Below, piece by piece: positions 33,065 to 46,711 of a DNA stretch of 64,000 nt (its first letter is position 1; the number at the start of each line of letters is the position of its first letter). The stretch is taken from contig LSRY02000051.1 of NCBI GenBank assembly GCA_001643675.2, forward strand, positions 64,501 to 128,500. Reading direction: 5' to 3'. The notes under the pieces were generated by a model that made no database searches, was not told where the DNA came from, and saw nothing but the letters and a program-made list of their open reading frames with translations. The translations under genes and the position numbers were made by a program. The stretch comes from Monocercomonoides exilis. Taxonomy: Eukaryota > Preaxostyla > Oxymonadida > Polymastigidae.

Positions 33065-36000
33065 ATGCTTGATTCTTCAAGAACAGTTACCGCGACGACA
33101 AATGAATCTTGCACACTCCGAAATGCTGCGAAAGAAGTGCCAATTTTTACTCCGTTTTACGAACGAAATGAGGAGGAGAATGAATGCCCATCTTGTGGTT
33201 TAGCATTTATGTCAAAGAATTCTATGCGAAGTTGTGGAATTTGCTGTCGACAAATTTGTGAAAAGTTTAAGAATAACTTTTTTCGTTTCATTTTTTCAAA
33301 TTAATTTTTTTTTGAACATATAAATAATTTTCAAAGATGCCTTAATGAAAGCGCTGTTGTTCAGTTAAAAACAACAAAGCATGCTTGCCCTACTTGCTAC
33401 ATTACATATGCTTGCCGTATGCTTTATTATTTTAGATATTATTGTTATATGTTATCGTTAAAACTTATTTTTTTTTTCGAAAAGTTCCTTATACAGAGGT
33501 AAAACCTTCAACAAGGTTGACTCACATCATTCAACTTGGATTGAAGTGTCAAAGTCGCGAGACTATTTCAAATTCAATAAGAGCAATTCACTATTTTATT
33601 CGATGCTCTCGTTTAGCATCTGATTTTCAATCTTCGCATGATCAATCTGGCCTTTCTGTTTCAGAACTTGAACTTCTTTCCGAAAACCAAATGAAAATAT
33701 CCCATCTTTTGTGCTCATTTTCAACCGGAACAACTTCACATTATGCAAAGTCATTAACTGGAAACAACTCTCAAAGAAATAGTCAGAAATTAGAAAATCG
33801 AAAAGATGAAAATAACTTCAATGCACCGACAAAATGCGATTACGACTTCATTTTCAAAACTCCTGTTCGAATAAATTCCGCTTTATCTCAATTTGCAGAA
33901 GGATTTTGTCTTGGCAAAGAGCTTGGACAGACCAAAGAAGAAAGAGACAGAACGTCCGAAACAAGAGAGGATGACGCTGAAGCAGCAGAAAACGGAGTGA
34001 AAAAGAGTGCAACCGATGAAAAAGAAATTGGCAGAAACGAGAAAATTTTATCAGGCGATTCAGAATGGGAAGCGTTTCTTGCCTCGCTCACAAGCGATTC
34101 GTCTTCTCCACTTCCGACGGATGTGTCTTCCTCTCTCAACGTGCTCCGACTGATTTTGATGAATGGCACGCCATCTGCTTTTCCTGCCTATGAAGTGTTG
34201 TCTTCTGGCGGAGCTCCACTCAACACACCACCTCCCCACCCTCTCATATTCCCCAACAGAGCAGCTCATCTCCATTCAATGCAGGCACTTTCCTCATCTG
34301 AGCTTTCGTCTCTTCTTCATCAGTCTCTTTTGCAGCAGGTTCCGCTCGCAAATCCGTCTTCATCGCCTTCGGCATCGCCTGCTCCCTCTCCTCTTCATTC
34401 TCCTTCTTCGTCTGCACCACCACACACACCACAAGCCACAACACTTTCAACCACATCATTCACTTCATCTTCTGCTTCACCCTCTTCTTCCTCTTCCTCT
34501 TCCTCTTCCTCATCTTCTTCTTCCTTAGCTGCTTCTTCATCGCAGAAGTCTCTTTCATTCCCTCTTTCAAATGCCCCTCCCCTCCACTCACTCATTAGCC
34601 TCTGCTCTTCTGCTCTTCTGCTCAACATCGATCCGTTGGTTGCTCTTCTCCTGCTTTCTTTCTCTCTCTCTGCCGCCGACGACACCTCTCTCAAACTGGC
34701 TCTGCTTTATGAACGTGAAGAGTATTCAGCTGACTCTGCTGATTCTGCCTTCGATGCGATGAGGAGACAGGCACAATCTGCTCCTCTTTTGATTTCTTTT
34801 GTGCAGACAATGATCAAACAGAAGGGCGCATTTGCTGTTCTGCTGCCCTGGCTCTTCAAAATGGCTGTGCAGCCTCAACTGCCTCCTTCTTTTTCTTATT
34901 CTGTTTCTTCTTCTTCCTCCTCCTCTTCCTCCTCCTCTTTCTCCTCCTCTTCCTCTCCTCCTCCTCCTCCTCCTCTTTTTGCCTCACCGCGTGTTGTATC
35001 CTTCCTCTGCTCTGTTGCTGTCCATTCTCTTTTGAAGCGCATCAACACCACAGCTGTTCTGTCTGCCTCTTCTCAGCTCTTCTCATCGATGTCCCTTTCT
35101 CCCTCTCTCCCTTCTCTTCTGCACCCGTTCTTCTTCATCCACTCCCCTTCCCTCATCAAACTCACCACACTCTGTTTATTCCGCGCCTCTTCCTTCCTCA
35201 TTCCTCCATCTTCCTTCTGCCTCCCTTCTTCTTCTTCTTCTTCGCAGGCGCCGCCTTCCCTTTCTGCCATCCTCCGCTCGTCTTCTGCCTCACTTGCCTC
35301 GATCTATCCGTATTTGATACAGAACACTCTTTCACTGCTGATGTCCTCTTCGTCTGCTGCTGTCTCTTTCACTGCCATTCCTCCACTGCCAATCCCACAG
35401 CCTCTGCAATCAACTGCATCATCATCATCTTCTTCTCCTTCTTCTTCATCTCCTCCTTCTTCTCCTTCTCCCTCTTCTTTTTCTTCTTCCTCTTCCTTCT
35501 CTTCTACTCCTTCTCGCCCATTCCTCAAGCCCCCTCTGTTTATTGCTCCTTCATCGCCTCCTTCTTTTGCTGAGTGTTTTGCTCCACTTGTATCACTTGT
35601 ATGTGAGGCCATCATAAAAGGCAGAGGTTGCGTCGCATTAAGCAAAACTCAACATTCTCAGATCTCTTATGAACTCACTCAGAATTCATCTTTTTCATCA
35701 TCATCTTCTTCTTCCTCCTCCTCTTTTTTCATTTCGAATGCTGCTCCTTCGTTTCCCTCTTCCAACTTAGTGTTCACTGAAGCTGACCACAACACGCTGT
35801 GTGTCAGTCTCCTCTCTCTCATCGCACTCATTCGGCGCTTCTCCTTCCCTCTCACTGCCCCTGCTGTACCCATCCAGCACACACACACCCTCTCCTCCCT
35901 CTTCCCCCTCAGCCCTTCTTCTTCTTCTTCTTCTTCTTCTATTGCTAATGATGATCGCAACAAGCCCAATGAAAGATGCCCATTCACAATTGCAGACTTC

Positions 36001-36174
36001 CTCCTTCTGCTTGTGCAGCTCAACAGATTCCACCATTTTGTGCGTCTGCAGCTGAAGATGCACAGAAAGAGAGAGCAAAGAAACAACAGAGAGAAACAAA
36101 CTGCTTCTTCTTCTTCCTCTTCTTCTGCTTCTGCTCAGAAAGACACAAACACAAGCACAAATACAAACAGAGAA

Positions 36175-36206
<32 letters not shown>

Positions 36207-39200
36207 GAGAAGTGTGTGCGTGACTGAGACAGGAAATGTTATTGTTGGTGCAACTGATCAGTTTCTGTTTCTGTCTGTTTACTCAACACACTTCACAAGT
36301 CTCTACAAGGACATCGCAAGAGAAGCACTCCGCACACTCTGCTGTTATTTTGTGGAGGATCAGATCTCTTCTGCCTCTTCTCATTCTTCATCTCTCTCTC
36401 TTGCTGCTATGCTTCCTTCTTCCTCCTCTTCCTCTCCTTCTCCCTCTCCTTCTCCTTCTTCTGCTTCTGCCTCTCTTCTTCAATCTCAGCAAAGACGGTC
36501 TCTTCCTCCTCAGCCACCCACTCCCATCCCTTCCCGCCCTGCTGGCACTCCGCCTTATCTCCTTTCAAACACATCCAACGATCCAGGCAGACCAATCTCC
36601 CCTTCATTCGCAGGTGCCCGTTCAACTGCCCCTTCAAACATGACTTCTTCCCACTCGTCTGTCCCATCGCCTTCTCTCTCTTCTTCTATCTACCCTTCCT
36701 CTTCATCATCTTCTTCTTCCTCTCCTCCACCCTCTCCTTCTTCTATCCCTTCTTTGTCTTCTTCTCAAGTGAAGTCAGCCTCCTTCCCCTTCTGTCTGAA
36801 TGGCATCGACCCTCCCGTCATTCTGCAGCTGGCACAGATAGACACCATTCCTGACGAAGACGAGCACAAAGAGGCAGAGTGGGTGAGAGGTGAAGGAGAG
36901 CGAGCAGCCAGACGGAGAAGTCGGATGGCACAGCAGCAGCAGCAGATGGCACAGGGAGAGAAAGGAGTGGCAGACTGGGGGATGAACGAGGACTCTGAGG
37001 CAGGTGCAGCAGATGCAGCCACGTTTCTGTTTCAGCTGCAGTCGAAATGCCTTCCATCGACCGTTCCCTTCCGCCTCTCGTTCTTTTTGGCATTTCTGAA
37101 TGAGTCGCTGTCTCAAACAGACGTCTCCACCAACATTGCCTACTGGCTGCATGTGCTTCTCCATCTGCTCCGCGCCCTCTTCCTCTGCCGCACTCCAAAT
37201 GCGAACTCTTTCCACCCTTCTCTCCAGCCAGCAACTGTCACCTTGCCTTCTTTTCCGTCTGTCTTCTCTTTCATCGGAAGCGTCCTCTCCACACCTGAAT
37301 ACAACCCATTCGCTGCAATGTCCCCGTCTTATCTTCCTCTCTTCAGGCAGAGTGTGAATGCTGCTTCTTCTGATTCTTCTGATTCTTCCTCTTCCTCTTC
37401 CTCTGCTTCTGTTTCTGCCACATCTTCTCCCATTCGTCCTGACGATGCAGTTGATGATGCTGATAAAGACAATCAGTCAACAGCATCGTCATCATCATCT
37501 TCTAATGCTCTTCCGTCTGATTCATCTGACAACCCAACTTCTCTTCTCTCCTCTCCCACCCTCACAATCACCCCATCTCCTCTCCACTCCACCCGCACCT
37601 CCTTCTTCGATCTTCCTCCTGTCTTCTTCTCTTCCTCTCCAAAGGATGCCTCCTCTTCCTTCTTCTCCCTCCTCTTCCTTCGCGAATGTGCTGTGTTTGT
37701 GCGCCGCTTGCTTGCTCTGCCGGAAATAAAAGCGTATGTTTCAATCTCTTTCCTCCGCTATTTCTTCGGCGCTGTGCTCGACACCTCTTCCGTCTGGCGC
37801 ACGATGAAGGATGCACAAGTGCTGGACTTGGAGAAGGAGGAGGAAGAGAGGAGAAAGCGAATTGTGGCTGAGAATCCGTTCTTCTTTGCGTCGTTTGTGA
37901 AGAGACAGGCTCTGATGAAAGGAGGGCAGGAGACGCTGGACAGAACAACAGGTGAATCTGACAGCTGTTCTGCTTCTTCCTCATCATCTTCTTCTTCTTC
38001 AGATGACAATCTTCTCTTTGGAATGTTCCCTCGCCCAGTAGCCAACGATGCCTCTGCTGTTGACTTCAGCTCCTATTCTGATTATCTCTCCATTCTCAAC
38101 TCGTCTTCCCTGGAGTCGATGCTTCATGTCCTCCGCCTCTCCTTCCTCTCTGCCTATCCTATCCTCTTCACCCTTCCCCCGTCTCCCTCGCAAGTGCTGC
38201 TCAAACCGTCTTCGACTGTCGGCTTTGAGACGCCTCAGCCACTCAGCCTCTCTCTCTTTCCTCTCCCTGTGACTGCCTCTCGGTCAAGGAAGACTGTCTT
38301 TGATGAGATTGTGAACATCGCCTTTCTGAAGGAGCGGAACAGCAAGGAAGGGATGATGATGCTGATGAACTTCATGTTCCTGGAGAACTTGTCCAAAAGC
38401 AGTGAGAAGACAGCCATGAAGAGCTATGCAGTGATGAAGTCGCTGGAGGCGATGCTGAAGATACGCTATTCTCTCAGACACGATGTGTCTGTGACTGTGA
38501 AAGGGTGTCTCTTTGTGATAGCGACGGCTGTGTCATCAAACCTGAAGCAGCTGAGGAAGGCAGCAATTGACGTGCTTTTGGTCTTTCTGCAAGGAGAAGA
38601 TGTTCTGTTGGATCCAGATCTGAAGGGGACAGAGTGGATGGTGGAGTGTCTGCAGGTGGCTGAGCCGACAATTCAGCATGCGACTGTTCTTGCGCTCCTG
38701 AGGCTGTCTCAGACACACCCGCCAGACAAATACTGGGCGCTGTGGGAGAAAGTGTTCACGACGCTGCTGAATGACAAGAGGATTGTGAAGTATTCAGACG
38801 TCGACAGGACGCTTTCTGCTGAGCTGCTCACTCTTTTTGCACAGACAGCGATGAACTACGAGACCATCCAGGCAGCCCTCCCGCAGATTTTGCCTCTGTT
38901 GGGGATACCCAACACCGCACTGCAGACGAGAGTGCTCGACATTTCGATTGCCATTGCGAGGCGAGGGCCCGTTGAGCGGATGTCTTTGGATGCGCTGAGG
39001 GGCATTGAGTGGGTGAGTGCAGGGCTGCGGTCAACGCCAGATGAGATCATCTTCCGCTCGTGCCAGTTCTTTGTGGTGTTTCTGTCGACAATCCACGCAA
39101 AGCCGTCGTCGAAGATGATGCGCACCACAACCAGTGGAAGGACGTTGGAGTACAACGGAGTGAAGTTCAACAGGGTGTGTGATATGCTGGCAGTGAAGAT

Positions 39201-42200
39201 GTATGGCTACACCTTCACTTCTCTCTTGAAGCTTCTTGACCCTTCCAACCACTCACAGCGGGTGACTGCGCTGACTGCTGCTTGTTTGTCCTGCTTTGCT
39301 GAATTGGGACTGGGAGTGAGGGATTTGCTGGCTCCAGCCTCTTCTATCACCCCTTCTGCCTCCAACACTCCTTCCTTCCGCATCCAAAACGTGCCTTATC
39401 TCCACAAACTTGTTCTCCTTCTTGCGTGGAATGCGCCTCCAGTGAATCTGACACAGCCCCCAACTCTTTCCAACACTCGCCAGGCGCCTTTCTCCTCAGC
39501 CCAGCCAACTCCCCCTGCCATCCACGCAGCACGTGCCATTGCACTGTTTGTGAAACAAGACAGACGAGTAGCCCATCTTGTTGCATCTGTCTCTGTTGTC
39601 CAGCTTCCCCCTCAGTCAAAATGCACCCCCTCGTTGTATGGTGCAGCATCTGCATTGGGCGTCAATCTTTCTTCATCTGCCACTCGTCTTCTCCCCCTGC
39701 CCCATCTCATCAACGCCCTTCTGCGTGAGCATGTCGGCTCTGAACTCGCCAGCGTCCTTCTGTTTGTGGCGAATGTGGCACACATTTCAGCGCTGTTCAG
39801 AGAGAAGCTTGCAGCTGCTGGTGTGTTCAACACCATCCTCCGCATTTTATCTGTCGGTGGTGCTGCTCTGTCGCTGAAGAAGAACAAAGGAAAGCTTCTT
39901 TCGCTGCCTTTGCGTTCTTCTTCATCACCTTCATTGAAAGAGAGTGAGAATGATGAAGGGAATGCAGTTGTGGATGCGCCGATGCCAGCAGAGGTGTTGC
40001 TGGCGATGAATGATGAAGACATGGAAGGATACGAAGAGAGAGACAGAATGCAGAGTGAGTCAGAGAAGAAGGAAGAGCTTGTGAGTGAAGAGGAAGATAT
40101 GAGGAGAGTGATGGAAGAGTCGCAGATGGACCCAACAGCAGCTGTTGCATCGTCGTCTGATCTGCCATCTGACATTTTGTTCTCTTCTTCTTCTTCGGCT
40201 TCAGCTTCCACTTCCTCTTCCTCTTTATCCTCATCATCAAGAATGCTTGAATCAAATATTGATGGCATCCCTGCTTCATCTGCTGCTATGCAGACAGCAT
40301 CAGCCACAGATCAGCCAGCAAAGCACACAATTGTGGACAATCTGCCTCCTCTTCCCACAGCCAAGTGGATTGAATACTACGCCATACGGGCACTGAGAGA
40401 GCTGACAGACGAGACGACACTGCCAGTGCTGATGAAGAGCAGAGCAGACAAGGCAGTTGTGGGAGAGCCACAGGGAATGGATGGAGAGGAAGGAGAGGAT
40501 GAAGACGATGAAGGTGAGATGGCGCTGTGGAATCCAAAAGTGGGTGGAAAAGAGTGGGCACACAAATGGCTGTTTGAGCGAACGATGAGAGACAGGTGTG
40601 CGATGATCCAGAGGGCAGGGAAGAAGTTCATTATGAAGGTGGCGCTGATCACATTTGCGAGGGCTGAGCGGAGGAAAGAGAAGAAGACGATTGCAAGACA
40701 ACACAAAAAGGCGATGACTTCCACACAACAAGCGAAACCATCGCTGACTGCATCTTCCTTTGAGATTATATCGTCTATTTTGGGTAAGACCATCACAAGT
40801 GAAATGAGATCGATTGCACAGCAGGTCAGAAACAAGGCTGAGAACGCCATCAGAGAAGCTACACGGACAAGTGTGTTATCATTTCTATTTTTTTATCTCT
40901 CCATTATTTATTATAATTATCATTATTTCTTTTATTGATCTGAATGTTCTGTCATCTATTTCCTTATCCCCTCAGCCCCATTCTCTGCCTCTCTGATCAC
41001 TCTTCTTCCAGTCGATCCAGGTCGCGAGTTCGTCTCCTCCTTCTCTTTCCCTCCTTCCTCCACTGCAATTGTTGTCACCGCCCCTCCTTCTCTTGTCGAC
41101 CTCGCCCAGAACTTCATCAACTGCCTGTCTGATTATGCTGGCACCTCCTCCTCCCTCGCCTCTTACTACACAAACATGACTGGCCAGCCGCCTGTCCACG
41201 TGTTCAACGAGGCAAGAAGAACAGTGTCTGCACATGTGGAAAGAGAGAATGTGTTGACTGAAGTGTTGAGGGTGTTGCTGAGTGGAGGAGAAGGGAAGAA
41301 GACACAGACAGCCACATATTCCTCGTGCTTTTCTTGTTCTGCCTCGTTTGTGGGCGATGGGCAGACGATGGCGACGAGAGAAGAAATCACAGCTGCCTTT
41401 CTGTCGATTCCTCAGTCAGTTCAGCTGATCTCCTCTCTCCTCAGCTCTCCTCTCTCTTCTCTGCCCTTCCGCACAGAACTCGCCAGACTCTTGTTTGTTC
41501 TCACAGAAAAATCTGACGAAGGACGAAAGGGAATCGACGAACTGACGCTGAATCTGATCTCATCTGGCACATTTGTCAGCCGATTGGACAACACAGCGTC
41601 TGCCACTTATCAGGCAGTGCATACCAAACCAATCAGCAACAGCAGGCTGTACATGTTGCTGTATGATGAACTCCACAAAAGCGACAATAGCAGAATCGCT
41701 ACCAACTCGTCGATTGCTCCTTCAACATCCTTCCTGTTCATCAAGCAGAATCCGGTGAATGCCCTCTCCCTCACTCCGCAACTGTCTCAGCTCCTCCGCT
41801 CGCTCAAGAACCATGCCACAGAAACACGCATCATCGGAGCCAACAGAGCAAAAGGCGCCTTCAAACAGACATCTGCCTCTGTTCCCCCGCCGACTCCAGA
41901 AACACTCTGCTTCTTGTTCCAGCTGATTGCACTGAACTTCGAAGCAGGGCGAGGCGTGTTTGTGAAGAACAAGTGCGATTTGGGTGGGAACCGCTTCTAT
42001 TCATACTCAGATAAGCTGGCACTGACAGTGAAGGTTTCTGCTGGCCTCTCGTTTGCAGACGCCATCACCCACTCACCACAGCCAAGTGGCTTTTCTGCTG
42101 GCTCCTTTTTGATTGCATTACATACAGTGCATGAACTGGGCAAGAGAGGATTCTCATTCGTGCAGGTGAGAGACGCCAAGCTCTTTCCTGTTTTCATCTC

Positions 42201-45200
42201 TTTGCTGCAACTTCCGATGGCTTCATCGTCTTCTTATTCTCTTTCTGCCTCTTCTTCTTCTTCTTCTTCTTCTTCTTTAGCTCCGTCTCTCTATTCTCCC
42301 TCCGAAGAGCGCTGCTTCCTCGCTGCCTCGTGCATCGGCCACTTCTGCTATGTCGATCCTGCAAATGCCAAGTTGTGTGCGCGCCATCCGTCTTTCTTTG
42401 TGAATGCGATGGAGCTGCTGGCGATCCCTGCTCTGCCTGAGACACGAATGCGCCCGTCCCGCTGTGTCCGCTTTGCTGTCCTGTTTGCATTGCATTCAGT
42501 GTGTGTGATGGACCCTGTTGCTCCTTCGCTGCTTCTGCAGGCTGTCCCTTCTGCATTCAACATCGTCGCCTCGTGTCTGTTTTCTGAGGCACAACACAGA
42601 AGAGCACTGGAAAGAATGGACGAAGAGAAAGAAGCTGAGCAAGGAGGGAAGAATTCATCATCGTCATCATCATCATCATCTTCTTCTTCTTCTTCTGCAA
42701 AAGCGAAGGCAAAGGCGTCTGCGTTGATCTCCTTCTCTGCCCCAGCCACGATGACTCCCTTAGGCAGAGTGTTTGCTCTGCACATTCTCTGCCTCCTTCT
42801 CGCTGCACAAGAACAGCTTTCTCAGAAAATGTCAACTGCTCTGGTTTCCGCTCAGAATGTGCCAATGCCTTTGTCTTCTTCTTTTTCTTCTTCCTCTCTC
42901 TCTTCTCTCTCTTTCACCGCTCCTATTTATTCTCCATCATCATCCGGCTCAGCCCTCTTCAGAAATTCGCAGCTGTTGACTTCTCCTCATCTGTCTGCCT
43001 TTTCGCTGCCCCGCACTCTTCACAGGACACTCACCATCACTTCTGAAGAGGAGCATTCGCTTGTTGCCTCTCTTCTCTCTTCTCAGGCTTCCCTCTTTAT
43101 CAACTTCGTGTTTGCGCATCATCTGCTCTTCCAGTCTACTCAATCTTTGTTCTCAGATACTTCCTCCTCCTCCTCCTCTTCATTCTCTTCTCAAATCCTT
43201 CCTTCTCCCTCTCCCTCTCTCCTTCGTGTGCAGCAGCTGACTTCTTTCTCTCCACTCCCTCCAAAATGGCCACGTGAGCCCATCGCCCGCTCCTCCTTCG
43301 TGTCTGAAGAGAAGTTTGGTGTGATGATGTCGCGTGTTGGCCTGACACAGCCCATCCCTCCGAAAGATATGCAGCTGCTGCCGCCGTATGACCCCAGAGT
43401 GAGCTATCCTGTCACATACGTCGTGACACCAGGGCAGATCGTGGGGCAGTATTCTCTGCTGAATGCCAGTCAGTACTCAGACTTCATTCAAAGGCACGCC
43501 ACGAATTTCAGAATGTTCACAGCATATTTGGAGAAGTGGACAGAAGCAGCTCGGATGATGAAGCAAGGCGGGGAGAGCGATATTGGCGCGTGGAATGTGT
43601 TGTACAGATTAGCACTGGACACCAAAAACAGCGAGGCGTTGAGAACACTTCTGGACATAGCTCAGCCACAGCCGCTGGGAGTGCAGGAGAGGAAAGGGGC
43701 GAGGAATGGGATAGATGTGATAGCGAATGTGCTGGCGACTGCTGGGGCGCCGCTGGAGATACTGACAGTGGCGTCGTATGTGATGGTGCACTATTGCGAG
43801 GGAGAAGGGAAGAAGGACTTCCATCGCGTGTACTTCGAAGGAGTCGAATATGAAACGAGAACAGATTGGTTTGATTGAGTTTAATTTTTATTTTATTTTT
43901 ATTTTATTTTTTAATCTAAAAATTATTTCATTCTTTTATAAACAACATGTATTAACTTTTTTGATTATCTTATCTTATTTTATTTGTCCCATTGTGTTTA
44001 GCCATCGAAGCAAAGTTGCCTCGTATTCGATGGTGAAGCTGATCAATCTTCTTTCCCTGCCTATTCCTGAGCTGCGTCTGAATGCGTCTCGCTGTCTCCT
44101 CCACTTGACTGATGCTGGCTATGGCATGAGGGACATTCTGGAAGATGGTGCATTGGCTACTCTGATGGACTCACTCGCACAGGACGATGACGAAACACTC
44201 GAAAACACACTCTGGGTGATTGCAAATGCTGCAAGAGAAGGTTTTGATATTTTTGATTTATTTTCTATTTAACTGATTATTATTCTTATTATTATTTGAT
44301 ACAATATTCTGTAATAATCATGTTATATTTGCTAAATGTTATGTGATCATTCATTTCATCAGATCCTCTTCTCCGCAATGCCTTCTGCGACAAAGGAACT
44401 GTGCGAGCCATTTTGAAGCTGTTGGCGCAGTTCACAAATACAACCACGAACTTCTATTCAACTCCCGATCGGCTGCGGAAGAAGGCGCTTATACCAGCTG
44501 CGACGTGTGCCCTATCCAATCTCCTCTACTCGCACTGCTCAAACACCCGGCTGTTCATCGCAGAGGGAGGCATTACGCTTCTTCTTGACCTTCTGCTGGC
44601 ACCTGCCTCGCCTGCTGCTCCTTCTCAGTGTCTGGTTGACATCTGCTCAGCCTTCTTCATCCTCTCCACGCTGTTCAACTGCTGCCACAGACTGGTTGAG
44701 TGCATGCCATACTTTGCTGCCTCTTCATCATCATCATCATCTTCTTCTTCTTCTTCTTCTTCAGTGGCAGAGGCTGATTTGCCATTGCGTGTCATCTTCC
44801 ATATTCTGTGCATTGCCTCGTCGTCTGCCCCGTCTGCTCCTCCGCTGGCTGCTTTTGGCAGCGATGCGGCAGCAGGGAAAGAGGAAGCAGAGGAAGAAGA
44901 GTCGAAAAGAAGAGAGACGATGCTGAAGAGATGCTGCGTGTGGCGCTGGGTGAAGAGCTGGTGGGAGTCTGTTGGGTGTGTGGGAGGGAAGGATGTGGAC
45001 TACGGATGGTGCAGAGAGTGGGAAGAGAAGGAGAAGGAGAAGATGACAAGCGAGTCGAAGGGGAAGGCAGCTGCAATGAAAAGGAAAGAGCGAATTCTTG
45101 CTGCTGCTAAAAGAACCAGAAAGGGGAAGCGCCAGGAAGAGAAAAGAGATGATGAAAGAGATGAAGAGAAGGGCGAAGCAGAAGAGGAGTTCAGTCTTTC

Positions 45201-45713
45201 GGAGTCAGGCGATGACTCGTTGGAGGAAGAGTTTGAAGGAGACGACGAGGTGGAGTATGAAAAGCGCATTGACGACGAGGAAGAGGAGAACAGTCTGAAG
45301 AGGCAGGGTTTGTATCGCCCTCTGAGTGGCTCGCGGAATGTGATGAATGTCAAGTCGTTCTTTGGAGTCGAAAGCGGAATTGTGGAGCTGGTTGTCCGCA
45401 TCCTCAGCAACACTTCGTTTGCTTCTCTGCTCAACAGCGGTATGGATTATGATAATAGATCGAGTGAGTTACTTCGAGTAAAATTTATGAATAAATGTGT
45501 TTTGAGATTTGCAATTAATTCAAATATTATTTTTTTTTTTAACTTTTTAATGAATGATATATGTTTCTTTGGTAAATGCTCTCCCTCTACTCCCATTTTT
45601 TGACATGTTTTGCAGACACCTTTACGTCGATTCCAAGCCCATGCGAGTCTGTTGGGTTCGAGCTGGAAGATGTGCGAAAGACGCGCAAGATGATATACGA
45701 TAGAATGCAATGA
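33065..45713 (+). CDS. giant FYVE-like zinc finger and armadillo-repeat protein, 3998 aa
   Basis: Seven exons join in frame: 33065-33264, 33337-33416, 33485-40870, 40976-43868, 44002-44240, 44363-45463, 45616-45713. The splice joins restore a zinc finger split over three exons: CPSCGLAF, SCGICCRQICEKC, ACPTCY, giving four C-x2-C pairs at residues 41/44, 57/60, 65/68, 84/87 with FYVE spacing. The basic R-[RK]-H-H-C-R motif that binds PI3P is absent (SMRSCGIC instead), so lipid binding is doubtful. Residues about 100-2000 are mostly Ser-rich low complexity. Armadillo-type repeats are clear near residues 3525-3720 (ELRLNASRCLLHLTDAGYGM, LENTLWVIANAA, AATCALSNLLYSHCSN) and weaker ones lie around 1750-2000. 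It ends with an acidic stretch. A scaffold role is inferred. I considered the ATG at 33065 safer than the upstream TTG. Confidence 0.78.
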
Positions 45714-46711
45714 GCTTGGAAATTGTTTTCTCATTATTCGATAAGGAAAAGCTGCTCAAAATTCTTAAATTTAATTAAGCTTTAAAACTTTGGTTTTCAT
45801 TGAACACTTTTTAAAAGAATGATCAATTATTTTTGTAACATGAATTTTTGGTTTGTGAATTCATTAAATTGTTTTGGATTGAGATTCTCCGTCTTCATTT
45901 TTAAAAGGGTTTCATTAAAATATGAAAATCTGAAGAATTTTGAATTCATTTTTGTTTGTTTGCTTTAATATGTTTTTTTCATCGTGTTCTTCCTGTAATT
46001 TAGTTGCAAGCTGTTTGAAACGGAAGTTCCAATGAAGATAATTCACAAATCATTTCACATTCTTTTGAGGGAAAATAAATGAAATGCGAATATATATATT
46101 CAATTTTTGAACTTAAAAAAAAACAGAAAAATTTTTGTAACTTCTTGAGCACTCAGCAATATTTCAAACGCTTCAAAACTATATTAAGTGAATTCTAATC
46201 TAATTCAATACGATTCCAAGAAGGTGGACAAGTTCTTCAAATATGACAAGTAGAAAAGAAAAGCTTTTCACTAAAAATTAATTTCTTCTCTTCAAAAAAA
46301 TAAAATAAAACGCAGAATGAATTTGAATTATTTTAATCGATAAAAATATTATACGAATCATATAGAACTTGTAATAAATGTAAAATATTCATTACGTCAT
46401 GTTAACAACTTTATTTCTAGCTTTTTTAAAAAATAAATTATTCATCGATTTCTCCTTTTCTTTTTCATCTGGCAAAAACATATGTTGTTGAAAACAAGCT
46501 GTTTATATATTCTTTACGTTAAGTTTGAAGAATATCCTTTCATTTTTATGCTATTCTCTTTCAAAACAATTTATATTTATATCTTAAGGGTATTACTATA
46601 ATTTGTACAGACATTTCAAGTATGCCTTTCTTTTAATTAAAAATATGAGTGCTAAGGATTTTTAGCAACAGTTTAAAGATTCATTCTTTAGCTCTTTCCT
46701 AAGAAACTTTG
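45714..46711. other. spacer between the armadillo gene and CSNK2B
   Basis: 1 kb of AT-rich sequence with co-oriented genes on both sides. It holds the 3' flank of one and the promoter of the next. No element or RNA gene is recognised. Confidence 0.45.
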
